Assembly: GCA_024690965.1 (NCBI GenBank)
Contig: JAILOG010000016.1
Coordinates: 1 to 64,000, forward strand
DNA from: Clostridiales bacterium
GTDB taxonomy: Bacteria; Bacillota; Clostridia; Oscillospirales; Acutalibacteraceae
DNA: 64,000 nt
Reading direction: 5' to 3'
Shown here: positions 17,617 through 25,437 of the stretch, piece by piece
Layout of the letters: each line of letters starts with the position of its first letter
Numbering within the stretch: the stretch's first letter is position 1
Notes under the pieces: generated by a model
Database searches by the model: none
What the model was told of the DNA's origin: nothing
What the model saw: the letters and a program-made list of their open reading frames with translations, nothing else
Program-made: the position numbers and the translations under genes

Positions 17617-19800
17617 ATGAAGAAAAACAATTACATATTTAATCGTGTTTTATCGCTGTTGCTTTCGCTTGTTTTAATTGTTACCTGTGTTCCTGTGTTG
17701 TCCGCGTATGCGGAATACAGCGAAATGCTTTTACTTGACTGTTACGAAAAAGAGCTGGAAATAGGCGAAACATTTGTTTTGCGCACCATTTTGAGCGACG
17801 GCAGCATGGCTCTTGACAGCGCCGTATATTCTTCGGAAGATCCGAGCATCGTTACGGTGGATACAGCTGGTGTAATTACAGCCGTAAGCAAAGGCAACGC
17901 TTTTGTAAATGTGACGCTAAAGGGCAGCGGGATAAATACAAGATGCTATATTACCGTTGTTGACCCTGAGGATAATATAGTAAAAACCGTAACTTTATCT
18001 AACGACAGCGCAGAGCTGGAAATAGGCAAAACATTGCTTCTTACGGCTGAATGTAATGTCGAAAATGTACCTTTGGTTTGGTTCAGCAGCGACAACAGCG
18101 TAGCGACTGTAAATAACGGTTTGGTAACAGGCATATCGGAGGGTATTGTTACGATAACGGTTACTGATGAAAACTTTACCGCTCACGCGGAATGTGAGAT
18201 TACGGTAATTTCAGAGGGAGAATTTGAGATCGCCGTATCTGAAGATACTGTATTTGTTAACAACCATATTTTACTCAGACTTTTGGCACCCGAGGGTACA
18301 GAAGTAACCTGGAAATCATCCGATAATAAAATTGCCTTGGTAGATGAAAGAGGTATTGTTACGGGAATATCAAAGGGCAGTGTGAAAATAACTGCAGAAA
18401 AAAAGAATTCCGATAAAAAAGCCGTTGCAAACATAACCGTAAAGTCTGCTCCCGGCGGAAATATAACGCTGACTGTACGGGAAAACGAAATAAGAAACGG
18501 ACAAACATATTATATGAGTAGCCATAATTACGGTGGTTATGTTTACTGGTCATCTGCAAATACGTCGGTAGCAGATGTCAAGGACGGTATGGTGACCGCA
18601 AAAAAGCAGGGTGTGACCGTCATTAGGGCTTCAAGCGCGGACGGAAGTTATTGCGCAACTTCTGTTATTACGGTAAAGGGGAGCGCACCCGTAAGATTTA
18701 CATACACCTCGCCGAACAGCGCGCCGCTTAATTCTAACGTGACATTATACGCGATAACCGATAAACAGAGAACAGCGGTAAAATTTACCGTAGAAGACGG
18801 CGGCAGTGAGTACACTGTAGACGCGACAGACAGAACAGAAGACGGAAATACATACATTTGGTCGGCAAAATACAAGTTCAAGACAAGCGGATATCACGAC
18901 GTTACTTCAAGCTCGCAGTTTAAAGGCGACACCTGGGCTAGCGGAGAATTTGCGCACACACAGGCGTTTGTTACAAGCAGCAGTGACCTTACAACCTGCA
19001 CATTAAGTGAAAGACGTGTTTCTACCGAGCTTTTGCAGCTTATAGCAAGCTTTGAGGGTTACGCCTCCGAATATTATTACGATAATCTTGCAGGAGGAAT
19101 TGTAACAACTGCTTACGGCAAGGTGCTCTATGAAGGTGATGTATTCTACAACGGCATTACCCAAGCCGAGGCAATGGCATATTTAACGAATGATACCAAC
19201 TTTGGGGCTTACACGCAGCACGTCAATAACTATTTGCTGCAAAACGCTATTGCTTATAACCAACAGCAGTTTGACTGTCTTGTTTGCTTTTCATACAATT
19301 TGGGTACAAATTGGTTGAGAACCAGTGACCTGTCAACACTCATAATATCTTCGTCCAAAGACAGTAATGCTGTAGTCACAGAACCCAAGGTCGGCGACGT
19401 TATGAAAGTAAATGTGGATGACTCTCTTAATGTTCGCTCGGGTCCGGGAACGGATTATAGTATTGTGGCGGTGCTAAAAAACGGGGATACCGTTACGCTT
19501 GCCGATACTAAACTTTATAATACAAGCTGGTACAAAATTAAGCTTTCAAGCGGACTGATAGGATATTGCAATTCAAGATACCTTGTTAATTACAACGCAA
19601 GCGCTACGGGAAGCCTTGCCAATATAAAAATGAACGCTTTCGCGGCTGAGTTTTTGCAGTGGCACAAAGCGGGAGGAAGCTGTGTATCAGGACTTCTTTA
19701 CCGCAGAATAGATGAGCTTGAAATATTTTTCTTCGGTGAATATACCCGCGACGGCAGCAGAAACAAACACGGTTTTACACTGCCGGGATGTTGTAATTAA
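17617..19800 (+). CDS. Secreted Ig-like (Big_2) protein with split GH24-type lysozyme domain and inserted SH3
   Basis: This 727-residue exported protein begins with a signal peptide (residues 1-33). Four bacterial Ig-like group 2 repeats follow (about 36-117, 122-199, 200-277, 280-353), each ending in a GxVTxxxxGxxxI-like strand. A beta-rich linker domain spans ~355-465. From ~469 a phage-type lysozyme fold begins, with Glu480 in FEGY, Asp nine residues later and Thr nearby. At ~597-658 an SH3b domain (LNVRSGPGTDY) interrupts it, and the lysozyme end (WHKAGG to LYRRIDELEIFFFGEY) follows. It probably cuts peptidoglycan at the surface. The start is ATG 17617 with GGTGA five bases upstream. Confidence 0.82.
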   Translation: MKKNNYIFNRVLSLLLSLVLIVTCVPVLSAYAEYSEMLLLDCYEKELEIGETFVLRTILSDGSMALDSAVYSSEDPSIVTVDTAGVITAVSKGNAFVNVTLKGSGINTRCYITVVDPEDNIVKTVTLSNDSAELEIGKTLLLTAECNVENVPLVWFSSDNSVATVNNGLVTGISEGIVTITVTDENFTAHAECEITVISEGEFEIAVSEDTVFVNNHILLRLLAPEGTEVTWKSSDNKIALVDERGIVTGISKGSVKITAEKKNSDKKAVANITVKSAPGGNITLTVRENEIRNGQTYYMSSHNYGGYVYWSSANTSVADVKDGMVTAKKQGVTVIRASSADGSYCATSVITVKGSAPVRFTYTSPNSAPLNSNVTLYAITDKQRTAVKFTVEDGGSEYTVDATDRTEDGNTYIWSAKYKFKTSGYHDVTSSSQFKGDTWASGEFAHTQAFVTSSSDLTTCTLSERRVSTELLQLIASFEGYASEYYYDNLAGGIVTTAYGKVLYEGDVFYNGITQAEAMAYLTNDTNFGAYTQHVNNYLLQNAIAYNQQQFDCLVCFSYNLGTNWLRTSDLSTLIISSSKDSNAVVTEPKVGDVMKVNVDDSLNVRSGPGTDYSIVAVLKNGDTVTLADTKLYNTSWYKIKLSSGLIGYCNSRYLVNYNASATGSLANIKMNAFAAEFLQWHKAGGSCVSGLLYRRIDELEIFFFGEYTRDGSRNKHGFTLPGCCN

Positions 19801-19812
19801 GGGGGAGATTTT

Positions 19813-20478
19813 ATGAAGCTGTTTTACATAATATTTTGTTCCCTATATGTTTTGCTTTTGCTTTTCTATTTTAAAAATGAGACAAGCGACAATTTCACAA
19901 AACGCGCCGTAAACAAAACTGCTCTTTCTTCAATGTTTGTCACAAACTTTTTGATTTGCTTTTTTGCAAACGGTACAATATTGAGCTTTATGAGCATAAT
20001 GGCACTTTGCGCTTTTGTATTTTGCTTTTTCGCGGATATTATTTTGCTTTTTGATTTTATAAAGGGCGCGGTAGTATTTGCTGTAGGAAATCTTTGTTTT
20101 ACTGTATATTCGTTTTTACTGCTTGCGAAGAACAACATCGCTTTCACACAGGTATGGTGGTGCGCAATAATATTTGTTGTTATTGTTGTCTCATATCTTA
20201 TGGCGATAAAAATATTTAAAATGGATTATAAAAAATTCGGTGCAAAACTCCCTGTTTATCTTGTAACGGTAACTTTGCACGGAAGTCTCGGTATCGCTAT
20301 TGCTGTAAGCAGTACCGAATTATCGGAGAAAATATTCGGAATAGGGCTTATTATGTTTATGATATCCGATTATTTGCTTGTCACATATAAAATTTACCGT
20401 AAGTCCAAATTGATGCTGCGAATGAACAGCGGATTGTATTTTATAGGAATAATGCTTGCATCGTTAAGCTTTTGTTAA
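19813..20478 (+). CDS. YhhN family membrane protein (lysoplasmalogenase-like)
   Basis: This 221-residue protein has about seven or eight membrane helices. The family's conserved acidic residues within helices can be seen in VFCFFADIILLF and IMFMISDYLLV. YhhN relatives in animals (TMEM86) hydrolyse lysoplasmalogen ether lipids; bacterial substrates are less clear. Plasmalogens occur in many anaerobic Clostridia, so the role is plausible. GGGGGAG lies directly before the ATG. Assignment rests on pattern, not on a search. Confidence 0.65.
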   Translation: MKLFYIIFCSLYVLLLLFYFKNETSDNFTKRAVNKTALSSMFVTNFLICFFANGTILSFMSIMALCAFVFCFFADIILLFDFIKGAVVFAVGNLCFTVYSFLLLAKNNIAFTQVWWCAIIFVVIVVSYLMAIKIFKMDYKKFGAKLPVYLVTVTLHGSLGIAIAVSSTELSEKIFGIGLIMFMISDYLLVTYKIYRKSKLMLRMNSGLYFIGIMLASLSFC

Positions 20479-20504
20479 AAACAAATTTTTAGGAGGACGC
20501 CGAA

Positions 20505-21476
20505 ATGAAGCACATATTTATAGTAAATCCCAAGGCAGGACAAACCGATCACGAAAATATCATTCACGAAAGTCTCAGAAAATACGACAACACGATCGAC
20601 TATGAAATATACCGTACTACTGCTCCGAGAGACGCAACCCGTTTTATTAAGCAATATTGCTCTGCACATCACAACGAGGTTTGCTTTTATGCCTGCGGCG
20701 GAGACGGTACGCTTAATGAGGTGATAAACGGGGTTGTAGGATTCCCATATGCTTATGTTTCAATTTATGCCTGCGGGAGCGGAAACGATTTTGTTAAGTA
20801 TTACGGCGGCATTGAAAAGTTTTTAAATATTGATAACCTTATAAACGGAACACCGCACAAAATTGACGTAATAAAAGTAAGAGACAGATATTCCGTAAAT
20901 ATTGTGAACTTTGGTTTTGACACCGCGGTTTGCCAAACTATGACAAATGTGCGCCGCAAGCCTATTATAGGGGGAAAACACGCATATACGACAGGTGTTG
21001 TTAAAGCCCTTTTTACGGCTATGAAAAACGAATGTATTGTAAAAGTGGACGGCATACCTCTTAATGAAGATAAAATGCTCCTTTGCACCATAGCCAACGC
21101 GCAATATGTGGGCGGCGCTTTCAGATGCGCGCCAAAAGCGACCTTAGACGACGGTATGCTTGATGTGTGCCTTATTACGCCGATATCAAGGTTTAAGTTT
21201 ATAAAACTTGTAAAGGATTATACAGACGGAAAACATCTTGATAATCCCGAATTTGCGTCAATTATGAAATACAAACGCGGCAAAAAGGTTGAGGTTATCG
21301 CACCGGAGGGTTTTGCGATAACGCTTGACGGTGAAATAGTAGAAAACAACCATTTTGTAGCAGAGGTCGTTCCCGAAGCAGTTAACTTTATGGTGCCCGC
21401 GGGAGCTTGCCCGATAGTTGAGGACGGATTTGTAAAAGAAAATCAGGAAATAATACATAATGCAACGGCAGTGTAA
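20505..21476 (+). CDS. Diacylglycerol kinase-type lipid kinase (YegS/DgkB family)
   Basis: This 323-residue cytoplasmic enzyme has the lipid kinase catalytic domain: IVNPKAGQ at the N-terminus, the nucleotide loop ACGGDGTLNEV, and GSGNDFVKYYGG. The C-terminal beta domain contains VGGAFRCAPKATLDDGMLDVCL. It should phosphorylate diacylglycerol, or a related lipid, for phospholipid recycling. AGGAGG at 20491-20496 precedes ATG. It lies next to the YhhN gene, and both may act on lipids. Confidence 0.9.
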   Translation: MKHIFIVNPKAGQTDHENIIHESLRKYDNTIDYEIYRTTAPRDATRFIKQYCSAHHNEVCFYACGGDGTLNEVINGVVGFPYAYVSIYACGSGNDFVKYYGGIEKFLNIDNLINGTPHKIDVIKVRDRYSVNIVNFGFDTAVCQTMTNVRRKPIIGGKHAYTTGVVKALFTAMKNECIVKVDGIPLNEDKMLLCTIANAQYVGGAFRCAPKATLDDGMLDVCLITPISRFKFIKLVKDYTDGKHLDNPEFASIMKYKRGKKVEVIAPEGFAITLDGEIVENNHFVAEVVPEAVNFMVPAGACPIVEDGFVKENQEIIHNATAV

Positions 21477-21503
21477 GTAAATATATAAAACAACGGGGTA
21501 AAA

Positions 21504-22757
21504 ATGATATATTCGGGTTTTGTGTTTAAGAATAAAACATTGGAATTAGCTGAGCAGGCGCTTAAAATGTGCCACAAGCAGTTTGAGAAAATTGAGAGCA
21601 TACAGGAGTATAACCAACAAAAAATGCTTATGGCGTTTCAAATAGCCAAGGTAAGTGAAAGCAACTTTTTTGCATCTACGGGCTACGGCTACGGCGACCG
21701 CGGCAGAGAAGCGTTAGACGAAATATATTCTTATGTGTTTGACGCCGAGGACGCCCTTGTAAGGCACAATTTTGTGTGCGGTACACACGCTCTTACCGTT
21801 GCGCTTTTCGGTGTTTTAAGACCCGGAGACAAGATAGTTTGCCTGACGGGAAAGCCGTACGATACCCTTTTGGGAGTATTGGGCTTGGGAGAAGATAAAT
21901 GCGACGGCTCACTAAAAGATTTCGGCATAAAATTTGATTATGTTCCCCTTTTACAAGACGGCACACCCGATTATGACGCCATAAATGAGAGAATAACGCC
22001 TGATGTAAAGGTGTTGTATATACAAAGATCAATTGGTTATGATTTGAGACCTTCGCTTGTTAATGAAACTATCGCCAAGCTCGCGTCTATAGGCAAAAAC
22101 AAAGCCCCGAACGCCATAGTTATGCTTGATAATTGCTACGGCGAGTTTACGGAATATGATTCTCCGCTTAAATACGGTGTAGATATTATGGCAGGTTCGC
22201 TTATTAAAAACGCGGGCGGAGGAATATCTCCGACAGGCGGATATATCGCGGGCAAAAAAGACCTTGTTGAAAAATGCGCTTATCGCCTTACAACGCCGGG
22301 GCTGGGCAAAGAAGTGGGTGCAACGCTCGGACTTAACAGAGAAATGCTTATGGGTGCTTTTAACGCGCCGCACGTAACGGGAGAAAACTTAAAAACCGCA
22401 GTTTTTGCCGCGGCTATGTTTGAGCTTATGGGCTTTAAGGTCATGCCGCGCTATAACGAAAAACGCGGAGATATAATTCAGGCGGTTATAACGCAAAGCG
22501 AACAGGCGCTTATCAACTTTTGCAAGGGTATTCAGCAGGCGGCTCCAGTTGACAGCTTTGTAACGCCGGAGCCTTCGGATATGCCCGGATATGACAATAA
22601 AATTATTATGGCTGCAGGCGCGTTTACGCTGGGGGCGACATCAGAGCTTTCTGCCGACGGTCCTTTAAGGGAGCCTTATGCGGCTTTCTTGCAGGGCGGA
22701 CTTAATTTTCACAGTGCAAAGCTTGGCATAATGCTTGCGGCTGACAGACTTTTGTAA
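21504..22757 (+). CDS. PLP-dependent methionine gamma-lyase/aluminum-resistance family protein
   Basis: This 417-residue protein belongs to the fold-type I PLP enzymes called aluminum resistance or methionine gamma-lyase family proteins. The likely Schiff-base lysine is in AGSLIKNAGGGISPTGGY. FVCGTHALTVALFGVLRPGD holds the cofactor phosphate site, and VMLDNCYGEF has the Asp that pairs with the pyridine nitrogen. The true reaction is uncertain because the family name comes from weak phenotype data. GGGGT precedes the ATG. It is followed 15 bases later by hydE. Confidence 0.85.
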   Translation: MIYSGFVFKNKTLELAEQALKMCHKQFEKIESIQEYNQQKMLMAFQIAKVSESNFFASTGYGYGDRGREALDEIYSYVFDAEDALVRHNFVCGTHALTVALFGVLRPGDKIVCLTGKPYDTLLGVLGLGEDKCDGSLKDFGIKFDYVPLLQDGTPDYDAINERITPDVKVLYIQRSIGYDLRPSLVNETIAKLASIGKNKAPNAIVMLDNCYGEFTEYDSPLKYGVDIMAGSLIKNAGGGISPTGGYIAGKKDLVEKCAYRLTTPGLGKEVGATLGLNREMLMGAFNAPHVTGENLKTAVFAAAMFELMGFKVMPRYNEKRGDIIQAVITQSEQALINFCKGIQQAAPVDSFVTPEPSDMPGYDNKIIMAAGAFTLGATSELSADGPLREPYAAFLQGGLNFHSAKLGIMLAADRLL

Positions 22758-22772
22758 AATGAGGAATATAAT

Positions 22773-23813
22773 TTGATAAATATTGAAGAAACAGTTAATA
22801 GGCTGAGAGAAACTAACGATTTAGATGACGAAGCGCTGTTATATCTTATACAAAACGATGAGTGTAACAGCATCCTTTTTAAACATGCAGACTCGGTGCG
22901 CCGTGAGATATACGGCGATAAAGTTTATATTCGCGGGCTTATAGAGCTTACAAATTATTGTAAGAATAATTGCCTGTATTGCGGCATAAGAAGAGATAAT
23001 AAAAGTGTTGGGCGTTACCGCCTCAGCAAAGAGCAGGTGCTTTTATGCTGTGAGCAGGGATATGAGCTTGGCTTCAGAACGTTTGTTATGCAAGGCGGGG
23101 AAGACCCTTATTTCAGCGATGATGTGTTGTGCGATATAATAAGCGATATAAAAAATAAATATCCCGATTGCGCCGTAACGCTGTCTTTGGGTGAGAGAAG
23201 CCGGGAGTCTTATAAATTGCTTTTTAAAGCGGGAGCCGACAGATATCTTCTTAGGCACGAAACCGCGGATAAAGCGCATTACGAAAAGCTTCACCCAAAT
23301 GATATGAGCTTTGATAACCGTATTAAATGCCTTTATGATTTGAAAGAAACAGGCTTTCAGGTTGGGGCGGGATTTATGGTGGGCTCGCCTTTTCAAACAT
23401 ATGAAAATATAATTGCCGATTTAAGATTTTTGCAGAAGCTTAAGCCCCATATGGTGGGCATTGGACCGTTTATAAGCCATTGCCAAACACCTTTCGCGGG
23501 ATATAAGAACGGTGATACGTTTGTCACCTTAAGGCTTTTGTCAATAATAAGGCTTATGCTTCCAAATGTCCTTTTGCCTTCCACAACCGCGTTGTCTACC
23601 ATACATCCCGATGGTAGAATATTGGGGCTTAAGGCAGGCGCGAATGTAGTTATGCCTAATCTTTCACCGAAAAATTTCCGTAGCTTGTATTCTCTGTACG
23701 ACGGCAAAGCGGCGTTTGGGGCAGAATCGGCGCAAGAGCTCGAAAAGCTTAAAGAGATCGTATCCAAAGCTGGATACAGCGTGTGCGTAGACAGGGGAGA
23801 CGTGAAGAAATAA
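22773..23813 (+). CDS. hydE: Radical SAM [FeFe]-hydrogenase maturase HydE
   Basis: HydE is a radical SAM enzyme needed to build the [2Fe] part of the H-cluster of [FeFe] hydrogenases. The cluster motif CxxxCxxC is in NYCKNNCLYCGIR, and a BioB-like C-terminal domain follows (PDGRILGLKAGANVVMPNLSP). The 346-residue length fits HydE. The TTG start at 22773 has GAGGA at the right distance. hydF, hydG and the hydrogenase itself are not in the window, so the genes are scattered. BioB-like or MqnE-like relatives are less likely, since the NYCxNxCxYCGIR and RYRLSKEQV segments are HydE-like. Confidence 0.88.
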   Translation: MINIEETVNRLRETNDLDDEALLYLIQNDECNSILFKHADSVRREIYGDKVYIRGLIELTNYCKNNCLYCGIRRDNKSVGRYRLSKEQVLLCCEQGYELGFRTFVMQGGEDPYFSDDVLCDIISDIKNKYPDCAVTLSLGERSRESYKLLFKAGADRYLLRHETADKAHYEKLHPNDMSFDNRIKCLYDLKETGFQVGAGFMVGSPFQTYENIIADLRFLQKLKPHMVGIGPFISHCQTPFAGYKNGDTFVTLRLLSIIRLMLPNVLLPSTTALSTIHPDGRILGLKAGANVVMPNLSPKNFRSLYSLYDGKAAFGAESAQELEKLKEIVSKAGYSVCVDRGDVKK

Positions 23814-23838
23814 TTATTAAATTACAATAATTTAACAA

Positions 23839-23869
23839 TTGTTATGATACGCCGAATTTCGTGTATAAT
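23839..23869 (+). promoter_or_regulatory. Possible promoter of the lipoprotein gene
   Basis: TATAAT at 23864-23869 is a consensus -10. The best -35, TTGTTA at 23839-23844, is 19 bases away, which is long. The gap between hydE and the lipoprotein gene (23814-23946) shows no other clear signal. Confidence 0.35.
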
Positions 23870-23946
23870 CCAATTAAAGGTAATAATTAAACGGTGTTTA
23901 TCGGCTTTGCCGGTGTACATAAATAATTATTAAGGAGAAATGAATT

Positions 23947-24501
23947 ATGAAAAAACTGTTGGCGGCTGTTTTGGCTATTGTTATGCTGCTTGCTTTGGCA
24001 GCGTGCGGAGGTGACACCAAAGACCTTACAAGCGCTTCTTCGGAAGATATTGCGGCAAGCACGACAAAGTATGACACAACAAAATTCAGTGTAGATGTTC
24101 CTGCGGGATGGAAAGCGTTTAAGATGACCGATATGTTTTCATCTGATGAGGACAACACAGACCCGACAAAGGTTGAGATCTGCAAGGGCGGAGAAAGCGA
24201 GCTTGATATACTGTCGCACCCGTATATGATTATTTATTATTACGACAAAGATTCATATCTCTCTACACCGTCTACCGATTGGTATGACGAGCCTGTTGAC
24301 CTTGAGCCAATGGAAATAGGCGGACGCACCTGGAACGGCTTTACCGCAAAGAGCATAGGATATCCCATTGCTACATTGTGGACAGGAGAAGAAGGCGAAG
24401 ATCAATTCCAGATAAGCATTTGGCTTGAAATGTCAGAGGGCAAAATAGCTCTTACCGACGCTGATGTTCAGGCAATTATAGCAAGCATTACCGTAGATTA
24501 A
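23947..24501 (+). CDS. Putative lipoprotein, function unknown
   Basis: This 184-residue protein has a lipoprotein signal: MKKLLAAVLAIVMLLALAAC with the modified Cys at residue 20 and GGDTK after it. The mature part is acidic, with a segment FSVDVPAGWKAFKMTDMF and a later IWLEMSEGKIALTDADVQAII, resembling small surface lipoproteins of Clostridia with a PsbP/DUF-like beta fold. AAGGAG precedes the ATG. It is alone between its own promoter and a terminator. Confidence 0.8.
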   Translation: MKKLLAAVLAIVMLLALAACGGDTKDLTSASSEDIAASTTKYDTTKFSVDVPAGWKAFKMTDMFSSDEDNTDPTKVEICKGGESELDILSHPYMIIYYYDKDSYLSTPSTDWYDEPVDLEPMEIGGRTWNGFTAKSIGYPIATLWTGEEGEDQFQISIWLEMSEGKIALTDADVQAIIASITVD

Positions 24502-24560
24502 TAAACAATATAAATAACTCCGAAAGCATATTTTCGGTGAGTAAAATATGTAAATAAATA

Positions 24561-24604
24561 AGCGATACCAAATATCTTAAATGATGATTTGGTATCGCTG
24601 TTTT
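24561..24604 (+). terminator. Terminator after the lipoprotein gene
   Basis: A perfect 13-bp stem (AGCGATACCAAAT 24561-24573; ATTTGGTATCGCT 24587-24599) is followed by GTTTT. A second, smaller hairpin (CCGAAA with TTTCGG near 24519-24537) lies closer to the gene. Confidence 0.75.
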
Positions 24605-24650
24605 AAATAGCTTAAAAATAAATATTTTTACATACACTTTAGTTGTTGTA

Positions 24651-24679
24651 TTGACAATGTGCGTATATTGTAATATAAT
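24651..24679 (+). promoter_or_regulatory. Consensus promoter with operator palindrome of the toxin-antitoxin pair
   Basis: TTGACA (24651-24656) and TATAAT (24674-24679) are 17 bases apart, a perfect sigma-A promoter. A palindrome TATATT-GT-AATATA (24664-24677) covers the end of the spacer and part of the -10. Antitoxins of the RelB/DinJ type repress their own promoters, so this is the likely binding site. Confidence 0.75.
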
Positions 24680-24709
24680 ATGTATAGAATAATAATGGAG
24701 GTGCTGATC

Positions 24710-24985
24710 ATGGCAAAACAAACAAATTTAAATATCCGAACAGACGCGGACGTTAAAGCGTCAGCCGAACAAATATTTGAAAAATTGGGGCTTAATATGT
24801 CAACCGCGGTTAATATATTTTTGCGTCAGGCGATCCGTCAGGGTGGACTTCCGTTTGAAGTGAAGCTTGATATTCCAAACGAAACCACATCTGCCGCAAT
24901 TGAAGAAGGCAAGGCGCTTATGAATGACAAAGCTGCGAAAAGCTATAAAAGCATTGATGATTTAAGGGCGGCTCTCGGCGTATGA
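24710..24985 (+). CDS. RelB/DinJ-type antitoxin
   Basis: This 91-residue protein is a ribbon-helix-helix antitoxin. The N-terminal strand and helices (TNLNIRTDADVKASAEQIFEK) bind DNA as a dimer and repress the promoter. The C-terminal part (KAAKSYKSIDDLRAALGV) should wrap the toxin. The ATG at 24710 has GGAGGTG at 24697-24703. Its stop overlaps the toxin start by ATGA, so the pair is translationally coupled. RelB/DinJ membership is by pattern. Confidence 0.9.
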   Translation: MAKQTNLNIRTDADVKASAEQIFEKLGLNMSTAVNIFLRQAIRQGGLPFEVKLDIPNETTSAAIEEGKALMNDKAAKSYKSIDDLRAALGV

Positions 24986-25260
24986 AGTATGAGATCCGTT
25001 TTACAAGTCAATTTAAAAAAGACATTAAACTTGCAAAAAAGCAAGGAAAAAATATTGATAAACTATTTGATATTATAAGTGTTTTGGCAGACGGAAAATC
25101 TCTTGACGAAAAATACCGTGATCACGACTTATCAGGTAATTACAAGGGTTGCCGTGAGTGTCATATAGAGCCTGATTGGCTCTTGATCTATGAAATCAAC
25201 AATGATATTTTGATTCTGATTTTAAACCGAGTCGGCAGCCATTCTGAATTATTTAAATAG
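24982..25260 (+). CDS. YafQ/RelE-family mRNA interferase toxin
   Basis: This 92-residue protein has the YafQ pattern: FTSQFKKDIKLAKKQGKNIDKL, then LDEKYRDHDLSGNYKGCRECHIEPDWLLIYEI and LILNRVGSHSELF. Conserved His and Asp residues in these segments match the YafQ active site, which cuts mRNA at the ribosome. It overlaps the antitoxin gene by four bases. The pair may be chromosomal addiction or a stress module; the window does not tell. Confidence 0.92.
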   Translation: MKYEIRFTSQFKKDIKLAKKQGKNIDKLFDIISVLADGKSLDEKYRDHDLSGNYKGCRECHIEPDWLLIYEINNDILILILNRVGSHSELFK

Positions 25261-25305
25261 TAAAGCTTTAATGCGGCAAGAAGCCTCTTGCTGCCATTGT
25301 ATAAT

Positions 25306-25350
25306 ATCCCTGCACCTGATTTATGATGAATTGCGTGCAGGGATTTTTTT
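25306..25350 (+). terminator. Terminator of the toxin-antitoxin pair
   Basis: ATCCCTGCAC (25306-25315) and GTGCAGGGAT (25335-25344) form a 10-bp stem followed by seven T. It separates the toxin gene from spoIVA. Confidence 0.85.
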
Positions 25351-25371
25351 GTTTTGTTTTTTGTGTAGTTA

Positions 25372-25400
25372 TCATAATGGTACAACTATAAGCATATATT
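25372..25400 (+). promoter_or_regulatory. Sigma-E-type promoter of spoIVA
   Basis: TCATAAT (25372-25378) and CATATATT (25393-25400) are 14 bases apart. They match the mother-cell sigma-E consensus (kmATAtt, 14 bp, CATACAnT) well. spoIVA is a sigma-E gene in Bacillus. No good sigma-A promoter is seen here. Confidence 0.55.
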
Positions 25401-25437
25401 TGTACAAACAATGACAATGAAAGGCGGAACAAAACAT

